Source of the DNA: Acanthosoma haemorrhoidale
Taxonomy: Eukaryota > Arthropoda > Insecta > Hemiptera > Acanthosomatidae
DNA: 64,000 bases
NCBI GenBank assembly: GCA_930367205.1
Contig: OV884014.1
Coordinates: forward strand, 110,311,138-110,375,137
Direction: 5' to 3'
The stretch's first letter is position 1. Each line of letters begins with the position of its first letter. Of this stretch, positions 40,301 to 51,269 are shown piece by piece. The position numbers and the translations under genes were made by a program. The notes below the pieces were generated by a model that had not been told where the DNA came from, made no database searches, and saw only the letters and a program-made list of their open reading frames with translations.

Positions 40301-40903
40301 TTCGATCATCCCATCTGTATCGACTACTCATTAGCAGAAATACCGTATTAAATAGTTTTTTTAATTTACATGTTTAATTTAAAGGTTACATATGCTTGTT
40401 TCATGTACTATCCATTCGTATTTATACTTTATCGACTGTTACATACTAATATCAATATAATAGCTGCCTCCTATGGGCTTGAATCCATCTCCTTTTTGTT
40501 TAGTATTCTTTTGCATCTGACTATTACAATCATGTTTAACACCTACAACTGTTTTTATATTACCATCAGATGATGAAGAAATAAATAATATATTGAAACC
40601 TGGTCCATGAATAAACTTGGTGAAAACACAATAACTCTCTTGTATCAATCAAAGCCTTTGGGTTTATGGAGACACAGACTTCATAGTGCTGATACAAGGT
40701 AGAGAAACTGTATATACTTAATTTGCTTGTTTGTATGTTTGACGATAGGTGTCTTAGAAGTATTCCAATTGATTTAAATCTTAATCGCTTATTATTCTAT
40801 ATTAATTTACTCGTGGAACTGGGGTGTTCTTTTTTTGGTTATTTCTAGCAACAGTAAGTATCTATAAATGCCAACTAACAATTTCGGAAATATACTTGTC
40901 TTA

Positions 40904-41463
40904 TCTGCCTTTCTGTGGAAGGGTTTGATTTTCCAGGAAACCCTCACCCCACTCCAAAGAGGCAGCTTCACATTTCAGTTGCATATGGTCTGCTTCTCTT
41001 GTCGTGTCTCAGCGGTAAGTGTTAACTTGAAAACATAACAACTCTTTTGTATCAACCTAAGCTGATTTCCCAATAACATACTTTCAACTCATGGTGAAGT
41101 TGTTAAGTTTAAAACATTTGTTTGTTATTGTTGGACTTGGGATTTTTTTATTAACTTTTTCCGTCAGTAATAGCCCTATGTAAAGACATTTATTTACAAA
41201 TTGTACTCTTAATAATAATAATATTGTTACTTGCACTCGACAACTCTTTGTTTTACAGATAGGGTTGAGGTACTATTATCACATTAGCGAAAAACAAAAA
41301 AGATTTAAGTCAACATGACGCTACATAAATAAGTCTAATTATTTGAAAATCAGTTAGGTAAAATTAATCAGTTGTTGTAGGTTCTTCTAAACAGTTATTT
41401 TATAACTTAATTGTTTGTCTTTCTTTAATAAAGTCCAGTTGTTTACTCTTCCCCCTTCCATTC
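40904..41463 (+). repeat. Block D, copy 3
   Basis: Matches 25616-26178 and 15336-15885 from 'ttatctgcctttctgtgg' to 'ccccttccattcg'. Confidence 0.8.
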
Positions 41464-42064
41464 GACGTGCTATTTTCTTAAATGTGTTAAAATAAAGATT
41501 ATTTAGTTATTTACAATCACCAACAAATGAGTACTTGCATTGCTCACTAATGAAACAGTGTTTTTGTTGTTGGTCTTTTTACGGGTGCTTTACTGAGCTG
41601 GAAATGTTTTTCAAATAAATAACAATGTGGACTTGATAGCCAACATCGAATATCATTTTAAAGAACGTTCTAAAATAATTTATTGCTTATTATTGTCCAC
41701 GAAGTTTTTACGAACCTTTTTTAATTATACGTTATTAGGTCTATGTATCTGTTACAGTTTTATTATTGATCAAAAATAATCCTTAATAAGTTTGTGTGCC
41801 AGTCCGTTCGAGTAGGATGGTATTGCTAATTGTGATAGAGCTCGTTTTCGTTAAAATAAAATAAATTTGGCCAAGTCTGTATTAAATTCTAATTTATTAT
41901 AGTTTGTCCTGTTATGTAGTTTACTGTCAAATATTGTCATTCTATAGATTAGTAGCTAAGTTTGAACTCTGTGTTGTTCGAACAGATATATGCTTTGTCC
42001 AACTATTATACATTTGTCACTAGTATAATTCTGTTCTCAGATGGCAAAATGTTATGTCATTTTC

Positions 42065-42600
42065 CCTAACAGAAAGATTTTTTTTTCACGTTCCAGAGTG
42101 TGTAAGTACTATAGTGTTATGAGTAATCACAAAGTTGTTTTACACGAGCGAACGTATCACCAATGATAGTAGACTAATACTTATAGTATCAGTTTATAGT
42201 ATACTGGATTATAGTGCTTATAGACTCTGGAATGTAAACAAAAAAACTATTGTTGAGAAAAGTGTTGTAACATTTTACCATCTGAGCACAGAAGTAGTCC
42301 AATATGAAAGAAATTTAAATAGTTCACATTCTCGCTGTGGATGGTATAATATCCTTCGACTCTCTTTAAATTTAATACAACAAACTCTTCAAAGTTCCGA
42401 CAAGGCTTTCACATTAAACACACGCCGCACAGTGGTTGACATTCGACTTATTCCGGGAAAGAGCCAGTCAAGAATCCGATCTGTGAACCACAGAAAAATA
42501 GTTTTAATGCCCTCTTAATCACAACGAAATTTTCTTTAAGATGGATACTTTCTTAAGTGTTTAACTTAGATCTAGGCGGCGGAATTGTGAGACGTCTATT
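42065..42600. other. Right edge of the duplication, with a small hairpin
   Basis: 42065-42390 is absent from copy 1. It has imperfect inverted arms at 42091-42114 and 42209-42232 ('ttccagagtgtgtaagtact' and its near reverse complement). 42390-42426 is the uninserted site corresponding to the LTR at 26820. A 127-aa frame (42135-42518) crosses all this and matches no family I know. Confidence 0.45.
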
Positions 42601-42838
42601 CCAAAAAAAATATATTTTTTTTTACATATCTCCTTGTTACAAAATTATTACAGAATTCAATATAAATTCTACAAAAGAATCTATTTACAATAGGTTATTA
42701 TATTTCCTGTAGCTTGGCTACAATTTATACAATTTCTGATTATCCTACATTGCGATTTGTGCTTGTACAAAAGTATAATGATGCCCATTATACACATTAA
42801 TTTATTAAACATATTTAAAAGAGATGGGGCTCACCTTA
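42601..42838 (-). mobile_element. LINE 3' UTR fragment, minus strand
   Basis: Read on the minus strand it starts 'aaggtgagccccatc' at 42838, has 'gctacaggaaatataa' and 'gtaaatagattc' and ends in an A-rich tail near 42600-42625. This is the same order as the plus-strand LINE end at 6013-6175. Confidence 0.6.
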
Positions 42839-44257
42839 TTTATAATAGAAAAAATTAAATTGTTTCTCACTATTATAAATAAATTTCTGATGGTTAACCC
42901 AAATTAACAAAACCAGTTTGTTCTTAAGCTAATAATTTCTAGTGATTAATTTAAAATATAGCAGGATATACTAGTTTGTATATTGTATAATAATATACTT
43001 TAACAATTTTTTTAATTTGCAAATATATTAGGTTTTTGCTATGTACTTATAATTGTGTGTCCTTAATCTTTGTCACGGGCTTCTTCGGTCAATTATCCAT
43101 GATGTAAGCTCATCCATATGTAAAGCTACACTTATTTTATCTTCAAATGCTTTTGGAGAACTGATACTCAAGGCAAAATGTTATTGATGGTTATCTAATG
43201 CCCACTAATCCTTTCATTTTAAACGAACTTTCCTTCAGAAATATTTATTTTATTATTTAAACTTTTATCAGGAGTCTTGTCTTTGGGGGAAAAAAAAATA
43301 TCTGTCGGCTGCGTGCGGAAGATATCTTCAAATAAAATATTTTTTTAGCTTTTTTTGATTACAAAGGGAAATTGAAATATTTTAGGTAACTATTGTACTT
43401 ATCAATAGTGAAAACAGAATTATTTTTCCGATAACTTGAAAAAATGGTTTTTTGTTATAAGAAAAAAACAATTAAATATTGCAGAAGTGGACATGTGGGG
43501 GCAAGCCCTGTTACAATAATTTATCATTATTATTCACATCATTTTAAATATTTCGGTTAATATAAAAGAGATTAATGTGATTAGATATTGTCTTTTGGAA
43601 TTATCTCTAAAAGATTTTCTCAAACAATTCGCATGTGAAGTTGACGCATTTGCTGTAGGTCACAGTTGACCATGATGGCTTTATCAATAAAAAGGCATTA
43701 ATGAAATGAGCCCTAGAAAACACATCATTACGTTATGAGGGTACTTGGAAGGACTGTAAATTTAGTGGTGGCTGGAGGAGAGGGAAAATCTTTAAAAAAA
43801 AATACCAGGAATCAAAATACTCAGAATTTTCAAGTACAGATGTGGATGCATTCCAAAAATAGGACATAAGCACCCCTTTGTGCCTCCCTATAGCTCAGTG
43901 GAATACACCAAGTACAGAAATAGTTTTCAATCTAGAATAATTCAATAAATAAGTTATTAATAATAAGTTACAACAATCATCACTATTTTTAATAGCAGAT
44001 ACTGTTTGCTGTCTTACTTTTTGTGTAGAAATAAAAACAATTTCTATTCTTTGATATTTTACCCGAATAATAGCAAAAATGTACAAATAGATATGTGCAG
44101 GTCAGACTTTGGGGATATAGGAATCTTAGTAGGAAATATTTTCAATAAAAATACAAAAGGATTGTGTTTTAAGAAAATGTTAAAAGTATTAAAATCGGCC
44201 CTTAACTTATTACTAAATCTTCAATGTTTAGCCTATGGGTGGTGTTATATTATATAT
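42839..44257. other. Intergenic AT-rich DNA, nothing recognised
   Basis: No convincing ORF or repeat partner. A box-A-like 'tatagctcagtgg' at about 43889 has no box B. The frame at 44006-44383 runs into the LTR and looks fortuitous. Confidence 0.4.
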
Positions 44258-44790
44258 AAAGAAACTTATATTAATTATACTTGTCTATATTTTTTTCTTC
44301 AATGGTATTCTTTGTTAATCAAATTAACTCTTCTTCCTGGTGCAACTTCTCTTCCATTCCGCTTCCAGGCCAACAACAAATAATTTACAGAACTTGTTAT
44401 TTCATCACTTGACTCAGACACATATATCACAGGCTGATCCGAACTAGAGAGAGAATAATTCTGTGTTCTCCTCATAAAACAACAACTATACCATATCACG
44501 GGCCAAAACTAGAGAGAGAATAATTCTGTGTGTTTTTATCCTGACCACACAACTATACTATAAATTTTTTTCCATTATCACTAGACCCAGACACTTATAC
44601 ACTAGGCCGGTCCCATAACTAGATAGAGAATAATTATTCTGTGTGTTTTCATCATCACAACAACCAGTATACTCTCTTATGTTTTTTTTCATCCCCTCTC
44701 AATTGTTTTTATTTTGCCTTCTTGATAAGTTGGATTAAATATTTATATAAAAATTCTTATATACAAACTCCACAATATCTAATATCACAA
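44258..44790 (-). repeat. Left direct repeat (3' LTR on minus strand)
   Basis: Outer end reads TGTGATATTAGATATTG on the minus strand. Contains three copies of an 'ctagagagagaataattctg'-like motif (about 44446, 44508 and 44620), probably LTR subrepeats. Upstream of it on the minus strand, 'ggagcggacccgaatg' at about 44808-44793 is a possible polypurine-like tract. Confidence 0.7.
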
Positions 44791-45042
44791 CATTCGGGTC
44801 CGCTCCGATTTAAAAATTTTTTGAGCTTGTCGATAAAAAAATTTTCATTCCACTTTACTTTTGATTTCACTATTCACTTTTTTAGCACTTTTACACTTTG
44901 CATTTTCTTATTACTAAATGACTAGATCAGATTATGTGTCACCAAAATTTTACATTTTTCATTTCAACCATTTACATCACAAATGTAATTGTACCTTACA
45001 GACATCTTAACTTTTAACTATAGTACCATAAATTTATAATTT

Positions 45043-45640
45043 CCAAGTTTTTACATTGCTGAGTTGACAATATCTTCATAATAAAGTATTAATTACTTTT
45101 AAATTTCAAACTTTTATATAGCTTTTAACATTTACCAACTTGATTGTACAAAATAAACATACTAACATTTTAGTACATTAGAATAAAATTCAATTTCAAA
45201 GTTTTTACATGTGTCCGATTGACACTATTTTCATATAAGGTTTTAATGAATTTTAAATTTTCAATTTTTTCTATAGATGTTAACATATTTGATTGTCCAA
45301 ATAAACATTATACCATTTTAATACAATACAATAAATTTCAATTCAAGTTTTTACTTGTCTGATTGCCATTATTTTACAATAGGTTTTTCAATTAATTTTA
45401 ATTTTCAAGTTTTTAGATAGATTTTAACATATTGACAAATTTGATTGTACAAATAAACATACTAACATTTAAACATTATAATAAACTTCACTTTTCAAGT
45501 TTTTCCTTTTTCCGATTGACATTTTTTTATAATAGGTTTTCAATTAATTTTAATTTCTATTGTTTATATAGATCAAGTTTTATATGTCATCCGATTATCA
45601 TTATTTCATAATAATAAAATATAACTTTTTTCTTCTTTTC
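45043..45640 (-). repeat. Degenerate ~150-bp tandem repeats inside the LTR element
   Basis: The motif 'caagtttttac' followed by 'ccgattgaca' recurs at about 45044, 45197, 45344, 45496 and 45574, with 'ttgattgtacaaataaacat' between most of them. The spacing is about 150 bp except for the last. They lie between the ORF end and the 3' LTR on the minus strand. Confidence 0.6.
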
Positions 45641-45642
45641 TT

Positions 45643-46575
45643 TTAATTGTACTCTATGGAATTAAATACCTCCCTGAAATTATTCTTTAAGTTTTTCCTT
45701 TTATTTGTTTTCATGTTGTTCCAACTAAACTCGCAAAAAGGGTTTTCACTAAAATGATATGAAATTTTAAATTCAAATCTATCCCAATCCAAACTTTTAA
45801 CTATTGTACTTTTTAATTTACTTATAATTTCTACTGGGTCAAAACTTTTAAATCGTTGAATCTCTAACTTATCTTTATTATTAATTACTCGTATTATATC
45901 ACGATTAACTACTGATTTAGTTTCACTAGAATTACTAGTTATTTTAATTGTATTTTGTTCCTTTATACTTTTTATATCCTCCTTTTTATTACTTTTATCA
46001 TTATTTTCTTTTTTATATGCATCTAAATCATTTTTAATTAAATTTTGTTCATAATCTATGAGTTTATTTTCGGTTTCTAAATTAACTTCTTTAATGTCAT
46101 TTATCTGATTTTCCAGTTTCGGTTTTAAATCCGTTTCTAAAATATGTATTTTTTCATCCATTTCTACATTTAAATCATTGAAAGAATTTTGTAACTGTTG
46201 TTCAATTCTTTCACATTTATCGTCAATTTTTAAAAAAAATTCATTATTTTTATCTGCCAATTTATCGATTTTATTAGATAATTCTAATAAATTTTGTTTA
46301 TTTTCTTGTTTTAATTCTAATAAATTTTGTTTATTTTCTATCATTAATCTTAACACCTTTTCCATCTTACTTTCCTCTGGACTTGATTCATTTAAACTAA
46401 AATTTTGATCATTGTTTGATACCATACTATCAAGTGATTGCCTTTTGCTAACCTCATTTTCTTTATTATCTACGTATCTATTTATTATAGTTTGCTCATT
46501 TGGATCAATATTGACACTATGCTTATCTTTTTCCATGACTGAATCTAACAATATAATTCTTAAAGACAAATACAA
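45643..46575 (-). CDS. Coiled-coil gag-like protein of the LTR element
   Basis: 310 aa, intact. About residues 65-200 are Lys/Glu/Asn/Gln/Leu-rich with heptad-like spacing and a short internal repeat (ENKQNLLELKQENKQNLLEL), a predicted coiled coil. The C-terminal part (about 230-310) has more aromatic and hydrophobic residues (DWDRFEFKISYHFSENP) and could be a capsid-like or DNA-binding fold. No zinc knuckle is seen. A second in-frame Met at residue 14 is an equally good start. It sits between two LTRs, so a structural (gag-like) role is inferred from position only; I recognise no named family. Confidence 0.6.
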   Translation of the reverse strand: MYLSLRIILLDSVMEKDKHSVNIDPNEQTIINRYVDNKENEVSKRQSLDSMVSNNDQNFSLNESSPEESKMEKVLRLMIENKQNLLELKQENKQNLLELSNKIDKLADKNNEFFLKIDDKCERIEQQLQNSFNDLNVEMDEKIHILETDLKPKLENQINDIKEVNLETENKLIDYEQNLIKNDLDAYKKENNDKSNKKEDIKSIKEQNTIKITSNSSETKSVVNRDIIRVINNKDKLEIQRFKSFDPVEIISKLKSTIVKSLDWDRFEFKISYHFSENPFCEFSWNNMKTNKRKNLKNNFREVFNSIEYN

Positions 46576-46659
46576 TTTTTAACCCTAACCTTTATATCAA
46601 ATTTAAACACAATTTTCTTGACACTATCTAAACAATCCTTTAGCCAGATTACTTCCTTA

Positions 46660-46826
46660 TCAGCCCTTACATTGAGCCCCAAATATTAAAATATTTACGT
46701 TCTTTTAAAATGTAACGTAATTTAATTTTTATATTAAATTTATTTTATTAGTGATTAACTGCTGTTTAAGGTTCTTTTAAACAAAATAATCATGGCAAAA
46801 GATAATATTTAATTACAAATAAACAA
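46660..46826 (-). other. Leader of the LTR element with possible primer-binding site
   Basis: On the minus strand 'TTTGGGGCTCAATGTAAGGG' (46684-46665) resembles a TGGGGGCTC-type primer-binding site. If so, the true 5' LTR would extend to about 46685 and the left copy is truncated. This is uncertain. Confidence 0.3.
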
Positions 46827-47371
46827 AAAGAAACTTATATTAATTATACTTGTCTATATTTTTTTCCTTTTTTTTCTTCAATGGTCTTCTTTTTTTAATC
46901 AAATTAACTCATCTTCCTGGTGCAACTTCTCTTCCGTTCCGCTTCCAGGCCAACAACAAATAATTTACAGAACTTGTTATTTCATCACTTGACTCAGACA
47001 CATATATCACAGGCTGATCCAAACTAGAGAGAGAATAATTCTGTGTTCTCCTCATAAAACAACAACTATACTATATCACGGGCCAAAACTAGAGAGAGAA
47101 TAATTCTGTGTGTGTTTTTATCCTGACCACACAACTATACTATAAATGTTTTTCCATTATCACTAGACCCAGACACTTATACACTAGGCCAGTCCCATAA
47201 CTAGATAGAGAATAATTATTCTGTGTGTTTTCATCATCACAACAACCAGTATACTCTCTTTTGTTTTTTTCATCCACTCTCAATTGTTTTTATTTTGCCT
47301 TCTTGATAAGATGGATTAAATATTTATATAAAAATTCTTATATACAAACTCTACAATATCTAATATCACAA
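46827..47371 (-). repeat. Right direct repeat (5' LTR on minus strand)
   Basis: Same sequence as 44258-44790, with a small insertion near 46865 and few substitutions. The high identity between the two suggests recent insertion. Confidence 0.75.
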
Positions 47372-48504
47372 GAATATATTAAAATATAGTATTTGTATAT
47401 GGAAAATTGTAGTTTGTAAACATTGTAACGATTTTAAAAGAATAAAGTTTTGTGAGAAAACTGTACAGATTACCAACAGATAATAATACCACCTTTAACG
47501 AAAATATCTCGTCCTGAAATTACTGCTATTTCAAAAGATATCCTTTTAGAAATTCAGTTTATTTAGAAAAAAAAAGGTTAGATTGGTTAAAACATTGTAC
47601 TTAAGTGAATATATCATTGTAACATTTATGTCTATTTTATGTTAAAATGCGGTTTTAATTTTTTTATTTTTAAATGATTAGTTTTCAAATAGTTTTTTAA
47701 TATTTCATACAAAATATTTGTGTTATAATCAGTTTAGTAATATTTACCAGAATTGCTGTAGGATAAATAGATTGTTTGTATGATTACTGCAGGAAATAAT
47801 CCAAAAAAACAACATTTACCTTCTTTTATAATTATTACTTTTTCTTTTTATATATTTTAACTTAAAATATTCATATTTAAAGAAAAAATTATGTTATTAA
47901 GGATTCACTAGATGGAAAAGAAACATAAGCGGTTATAATAAAGGTATTCAAAATAAAAAAAATACTATAAAAACTAGTTAAACTAACAATGATATATTGT
48001 TTAATTATCGATTTATATATAAACAAAATAATCCCTAGCTGTTTAGTTACTTATTCAATTGGTGATCCTTGTGTATTTAGTGTTGTTAAGACATTTTAAC
48101 TTTTATTGTTTATTTTGAACAAGGAGTGTGACAAGCCATCCAATATTCTTTGCAGATAATCCCAGCAATCTATACTTCTCCGAAAGATAGGCAATGCTCC
48201 CTTCTATGTCAACATCCGTACCCTCGACATCGCATTTATTCAAGACCTAGCTAACTCTCACTATCAGAACTTCCGTTTCCACATCCCTGGCCATCCTAAT
48301 TGATTCTTTTGTCAGCTGAAAATGTATCATTACTCAAAATGTTGCCATTGAGAGCATTAGCGTCTTGAGGGCTCGAACCGTCACTGATTTTTTTTTGTAG
48401 CTGAGTCTATAAGTGAGTAAGTGATGCTGCCTAATTCTGACTCCAATATTTCCGCCAATTAATATTCAATAGTAAATCTAAAATTGTTTAATATTATATT
48501 GCAG
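47372..48504 (+). other. Ankyrin 3'-flank fragment, spacer and 5' intron of gene 2
   Basis: 47372-47640 is ankyrin 3' flank (AATAAA at 47441-47446; 'atctcgtcctgaaattactg'), showing another lost gene copy upstream. 47700-48300 matches 28580-29191, including the Jockey RT C-terminal fragment (48168-48300, 'NFRFHIPGHPN'). It ends at a splice acceptor 'tatattgcag' (AG at 48503-48504). Confidence 0.7.
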
Positions 48505-48549
48505 GGACCTGAACGAGATAAAACGGAAGGATAATACTTTGATTTAACA
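48505..48549 (+). other. 5' UTR of ankyrin gene 2 after the splice acceptor
   Basis: Same 45-base leader as gene 1 with three or fewer changes and the same in-frame TAA before the ATG. Confidence 0.65.
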
Positions 48550-50823
48550 ATGTCAGCTGAAGAGCTAACATTGGCCCGAAATCTTTACCATGAGATCATC
48601 ACCGGCAATGTTGATGGTGTGGTTGAGGTATGTAACAGAGGTGCCAGTCTGAATGCGATGGTCGGTGAAGAAGGGAACAGCTCGGTGCACTGGGCAGTCA
48701 TTGCTGATAGTGTTCCTATACTCCAGGAGTTTAAAAATCGCGGCATCAAATTTTCTCAAGTCAATTACAGATTTAGAACCCCACTCCACACCGCTGCAGA
48801 ATTGGGATGCGATGAAGCGCTGCTTTGGCTGATAGATAACGGCGCCGTTAACATAGAAGCCAAAGACAATGAAGGACTAACAGCATTAACACTGGCAGCT
48901 CACAATGGTCACCTACGCTCGGTGATGATATTGGTTGATAAGGGAGCGACTGTGGACTCGGAGGAGGCTCTCAAAAGAACTCCTTTGTTCGCTGCAGCTG
49001 GTGCTGGCCGATGTGAAGTAATGAAATACCTTTTTAAAAATGGAGCGGACCCAACTGTTCTCGATTGTTATCGCAAAACTTTGTTGCACGCAGCAGTCCA
49101 TAGCAAAGATTTAGCAACAGTCTGCATGGCACTGAAGCTGGGGATGGAGGTCAATGCAAAAGATGATAGGGATTGTACTCCTCTCCATGATGCCGCCCTG
49201 TGTTCTAGCAAAGAAATAGTGGGTTTGCTGCTAGATAGAGGAGCAGAATTAAATGCCAAAAGTGATGTGGGCCATACTCCTCTGCATTATGCCGTCAAGG
49301 CACAGAACAAAGAAGTGGCTAGTTTGCTTCTTGGTAAAGGAGCAGAAATAAATGCAAAAGGTAATTCGGGCCATACTCCTCTGCATGATGCCGTCAAGGG
49401 ATCTAACAAAAAAGTGGCGAGTTGGCTCCTAGATAAAGGAGCAGAAATGAATGCAAAAAATATTTGGGGCTGTACTCCTCTGCATTATTCCGCCATGGTA
49501 CAGAACAAAGAAGTGGCAAATAAAGGAGCAGAAATAAATGCAAAAGGTAATTCAGGCCGTACTTGTCTGCATGGTGCCATCATGGCACAGAACAATGAAG
49601 TGCCAAGTTTGCTTCTTGGTAAAGGAGCAGAAATAAATACAAAATATATTTGGGGCTGTACTCCTCTGCATTATGCCATCATGGCACAGAACAAAGAAGT
49701 GGAAAGTTTTCTCCTAGATAAAGGAGCAGAAATAAATGCAAAAGTTAATTCAGGCCGTACTTCTCTGCATGATCCAGCCAAGGGATCTAACAAAGAAGTG
49801 GCGAGTTTGCTGCTAGATAAAGGAGCAGAAGTAAATGCAAAAGATGATTGGGGCCGTACTCCTCTGCATGATGCCGTCATGGCAGAGACCAAAGAAGTGG
49901 CAAGTTTGCTCCTAGATAAAGGAGCAGAAATAAATGCTAAAAGTGATAATGGTCATACTCCTCTGCATGATGCCGTCAAGGGACCTAACATAGAAGTGGC
50001 GAGTTTGCTCCTAGATAAAGGAGCAGAAATAAATGCTAAAAGTGATAATGGTCATACTCCTCTGCATGATGCCGTCTTGGCACAGAATAAAGAAGGGGCA
50101 AGTTTGCTCATAGTTAAAGGAGCAGAAATAAATGCGAAAGATGATTATGGCGGTACTCCTCTGCATGATGCCGCCAAGGGATCTAACAAAGAAGTGGCGA
50201 GTTTTCTGCTAGATAAAGGAGCAGAAATAAATGCAAACGATGATTGGGGCCGTACTCCTCTGCATGATGCTGCCAAGAGATCTAACAAAGAAGTTGCGAG
50301 TTTTCTGCTGGATAAAGGAGCAGAAATAAATGCAAAAGATGATTGGGGCCGTACTCCTCTGCATGATGGCGTCATGGCACAGAAGAGGGAAGTGGCAAGT
50401 TTGCTCCTAGATAAAGGAGCAGAAATAAATACCAAAAGTCATTATGGCCATACTCCTCTGCATGATGCGGTCATGGCACAGAACAAAGTAGTGGCAAGTT
50501 TGCTCATAGATAAAGGAGCAGAAATAAATGCAAAAGATAATTATGGTGGTACTCCTCTGCATGAAGCCGTCAAGGGATCTAACAATGAAGTTGTAAGTTT
50601 GCTCCTAGATAAAGGAGCAGAAATAAATGCAAAAGATGTTTATGGCTGTACTCCTCTGCATGGAGCCGTTAAGGAATCTAACAAAGAATTGGCGATTTTG
50701 CTCCTAGATAAAGGAGCAGAAATAAATGCCAAGGACAATAAAGGTTTCACTGCATTGTGCTTAGCAAAAAGAGCCCGGCAAACAGCGTTTGTTAGAATGC
50801 TGCTAGATAGAGGAGCTAAATGA
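48550..50823 (+). CDS. Ankyrin-repeat protein, gene 2
   Basis: 757 aa. Residues 1 to about 204 are nearly the same as in gene 1. Then come about 16 repeats of 33 aa with TPLH, A-V and EVASLLLDKGAEINAK, more varied than in gene 1 (linkers DNG, DWG, DYG, NSG, IWG). One repeat near residue 330 has lost 12 bp ('KEVANKGAE'), in frame. The last unit (NAKDNKGFTALCLAKRARQT to LLDRGAK) differs and looks like a true C-terminal cap, so this is the better preserved paralog. It has no signal peptide, membrane segment or second domain. It is preceded by a spliced 5' UTR and followed by a shared 3' flank. Function unknown; a scaffold or partner-binding role is all the fold supports. Bacterial-symbiont ankyrin proteins have similar repeats, but the splice acceptor argues for a nuclear gene. 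Confidence 0.88.
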   Translation: MSAEELTLARNLYHEIITGNVDGVVEVCNRGASLNAMVGEEGNSSVHWAVIADSVPILQEFKNRGIKFSQVNYRFRTPLHTAAELGCDEALLWLIDNGAVNIEAKDNEGLTALTLAAHNGHLRSVMILVDKGATVDSEEALKRTPLFAAAGAGRCEVMKYLFKNGADPTVLDCYRKTLLHAAVHSKDLATVCMALKLGMEVNAKDDRDCTPLHDAALCSSKEIVGLLLDRGAELNAKSDVGHTPLHYAVKAQNKEVASLLLGKGAEINAKGNSGHTPLHDAVKGSNKKVASWLLDKGAEMNAKNIWGCTPLHYSAMVQNKEVANKGAEINAKGNSGRTCLHGAIMAQNNEVPSLLLGKGAEINTKYIWGCTPLHYAIMAQNKEVESFLLDKGAEINAKVNSGRTSLHDPAKGSNKEVASLLLDKGAEVNAKDDWGRTPLHDAVMAETKEVASLLLDKGAEINAKSDNGHTPLHDAVKGPNIEVASLLLDKGAEINAKSDNGHTPLHDAVLAQNKEGASLLIVKGAEINAKDDYGGTPLHDAAKGSNKEVASFLLDKGAEINANDDWGRTPLHDAAKRSNKEVASFLLDKGAEINAKDDWGRTPLHDGVMAQKREVASLLLDKGAEINTKSHYGHTPLHDAVMAQNKVVASLLIDKGAEINAKDNYGGTPLHEAVKGSNNEVVSLLLDKGAEINAKDVYGCTPLHGAVKESNKELAILLLDKGAEINAKDNKGFTALCLAKRARQTAFVRMLLDRGAK

Positions 50824-51269
50824 AAGGCCTAACACTTAAGAGTACTATAAGTTATTAAGAGTATTTGGTAATCCAAGCCAGGCATGCATTGTATTTGTAA
50901 TCGATTTATTTTATGATTAATCTAGTTAGTTATTTTAAAAAAATTTAAGGATCCTTATCAAATAATTTTATTACCATTTAATCAATTATAATAGCTAAGT
51001 TTAATTGAGTTTTTTGTATTAGCACTACCCCATTACCAAGATTATTAACAAAAAAATCACTTTTTTTTTTATTCACAACCTGTAAGTGTGATGAAAAAAT
51101 TGCATGTCTGACACGAAGGCAGAGGACATCCAGCGATAATACCTTCCCTATTCTGCTGATCCTAAGTTTGTAATATTTTAGTTTTATGAATTTAGAATAT
51201 TTGCTTCATGATGGAAGTAGATTGTGCTATCTCGGAATGCTTTAGTCAAATTAAAATTCCCTCCTTACT
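50824..51269 (+). other. Downstream of ankyrin gene 2, non-coding
   Basis: 50830-51000 matches 32970-33150 behind gene 1 ('cttaagagtactataag', 'ccaagccaggcatg'), followed by about 150 bp not seen elsewhere. 51175-51290 is a first, decayed copy of the 'MEVDCAI' C-terminal relic, also seen at 51940. Confidence 0.55.

Larger units (their letters stand above)
38071..42064 (+). repeat. Second copy of the errantivirus-relic segment
   Basis: Collinear with 22779-26777 at an offset of about 15.29 kb and almost identical, including stop codons, the AAT microsatellite and non-element DNA to the right of the LTR start. It is therefore a segmental duplication rather than two insertions. Some bases differ: for example the stop at 23083 is a Ser codon here ('GKSFHR'), and the integrase zinc-finger frame 38345-38767 is open. 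Confidence 0.9.
44258..47371 (-). mobile_element. LTR element with only a gag-like ORF (non-autonomous)
   Basis: Two direct repeats (44258-44790 and 46827-47371, nearly identical) flank 2.0 kb that holds one minus-strand ORF and no RT, protease or integrase. The right end is inserted in an ankyrin 3' flank (break at 47371/47372). The left repeat is not flanked by matching ankyrin DNA, so the left side has been rearranged. It is likely a non-autonomous LTR retrotransposon read right to left. Confidence 0.7.

Noticed and set aside
42135..42518. 127-aa open frame near the right edge of the duplication
   Set aside because: It crosses a small hairpin and the joint of two blocks, has no recognisable motif, and is not kept in copy 1.
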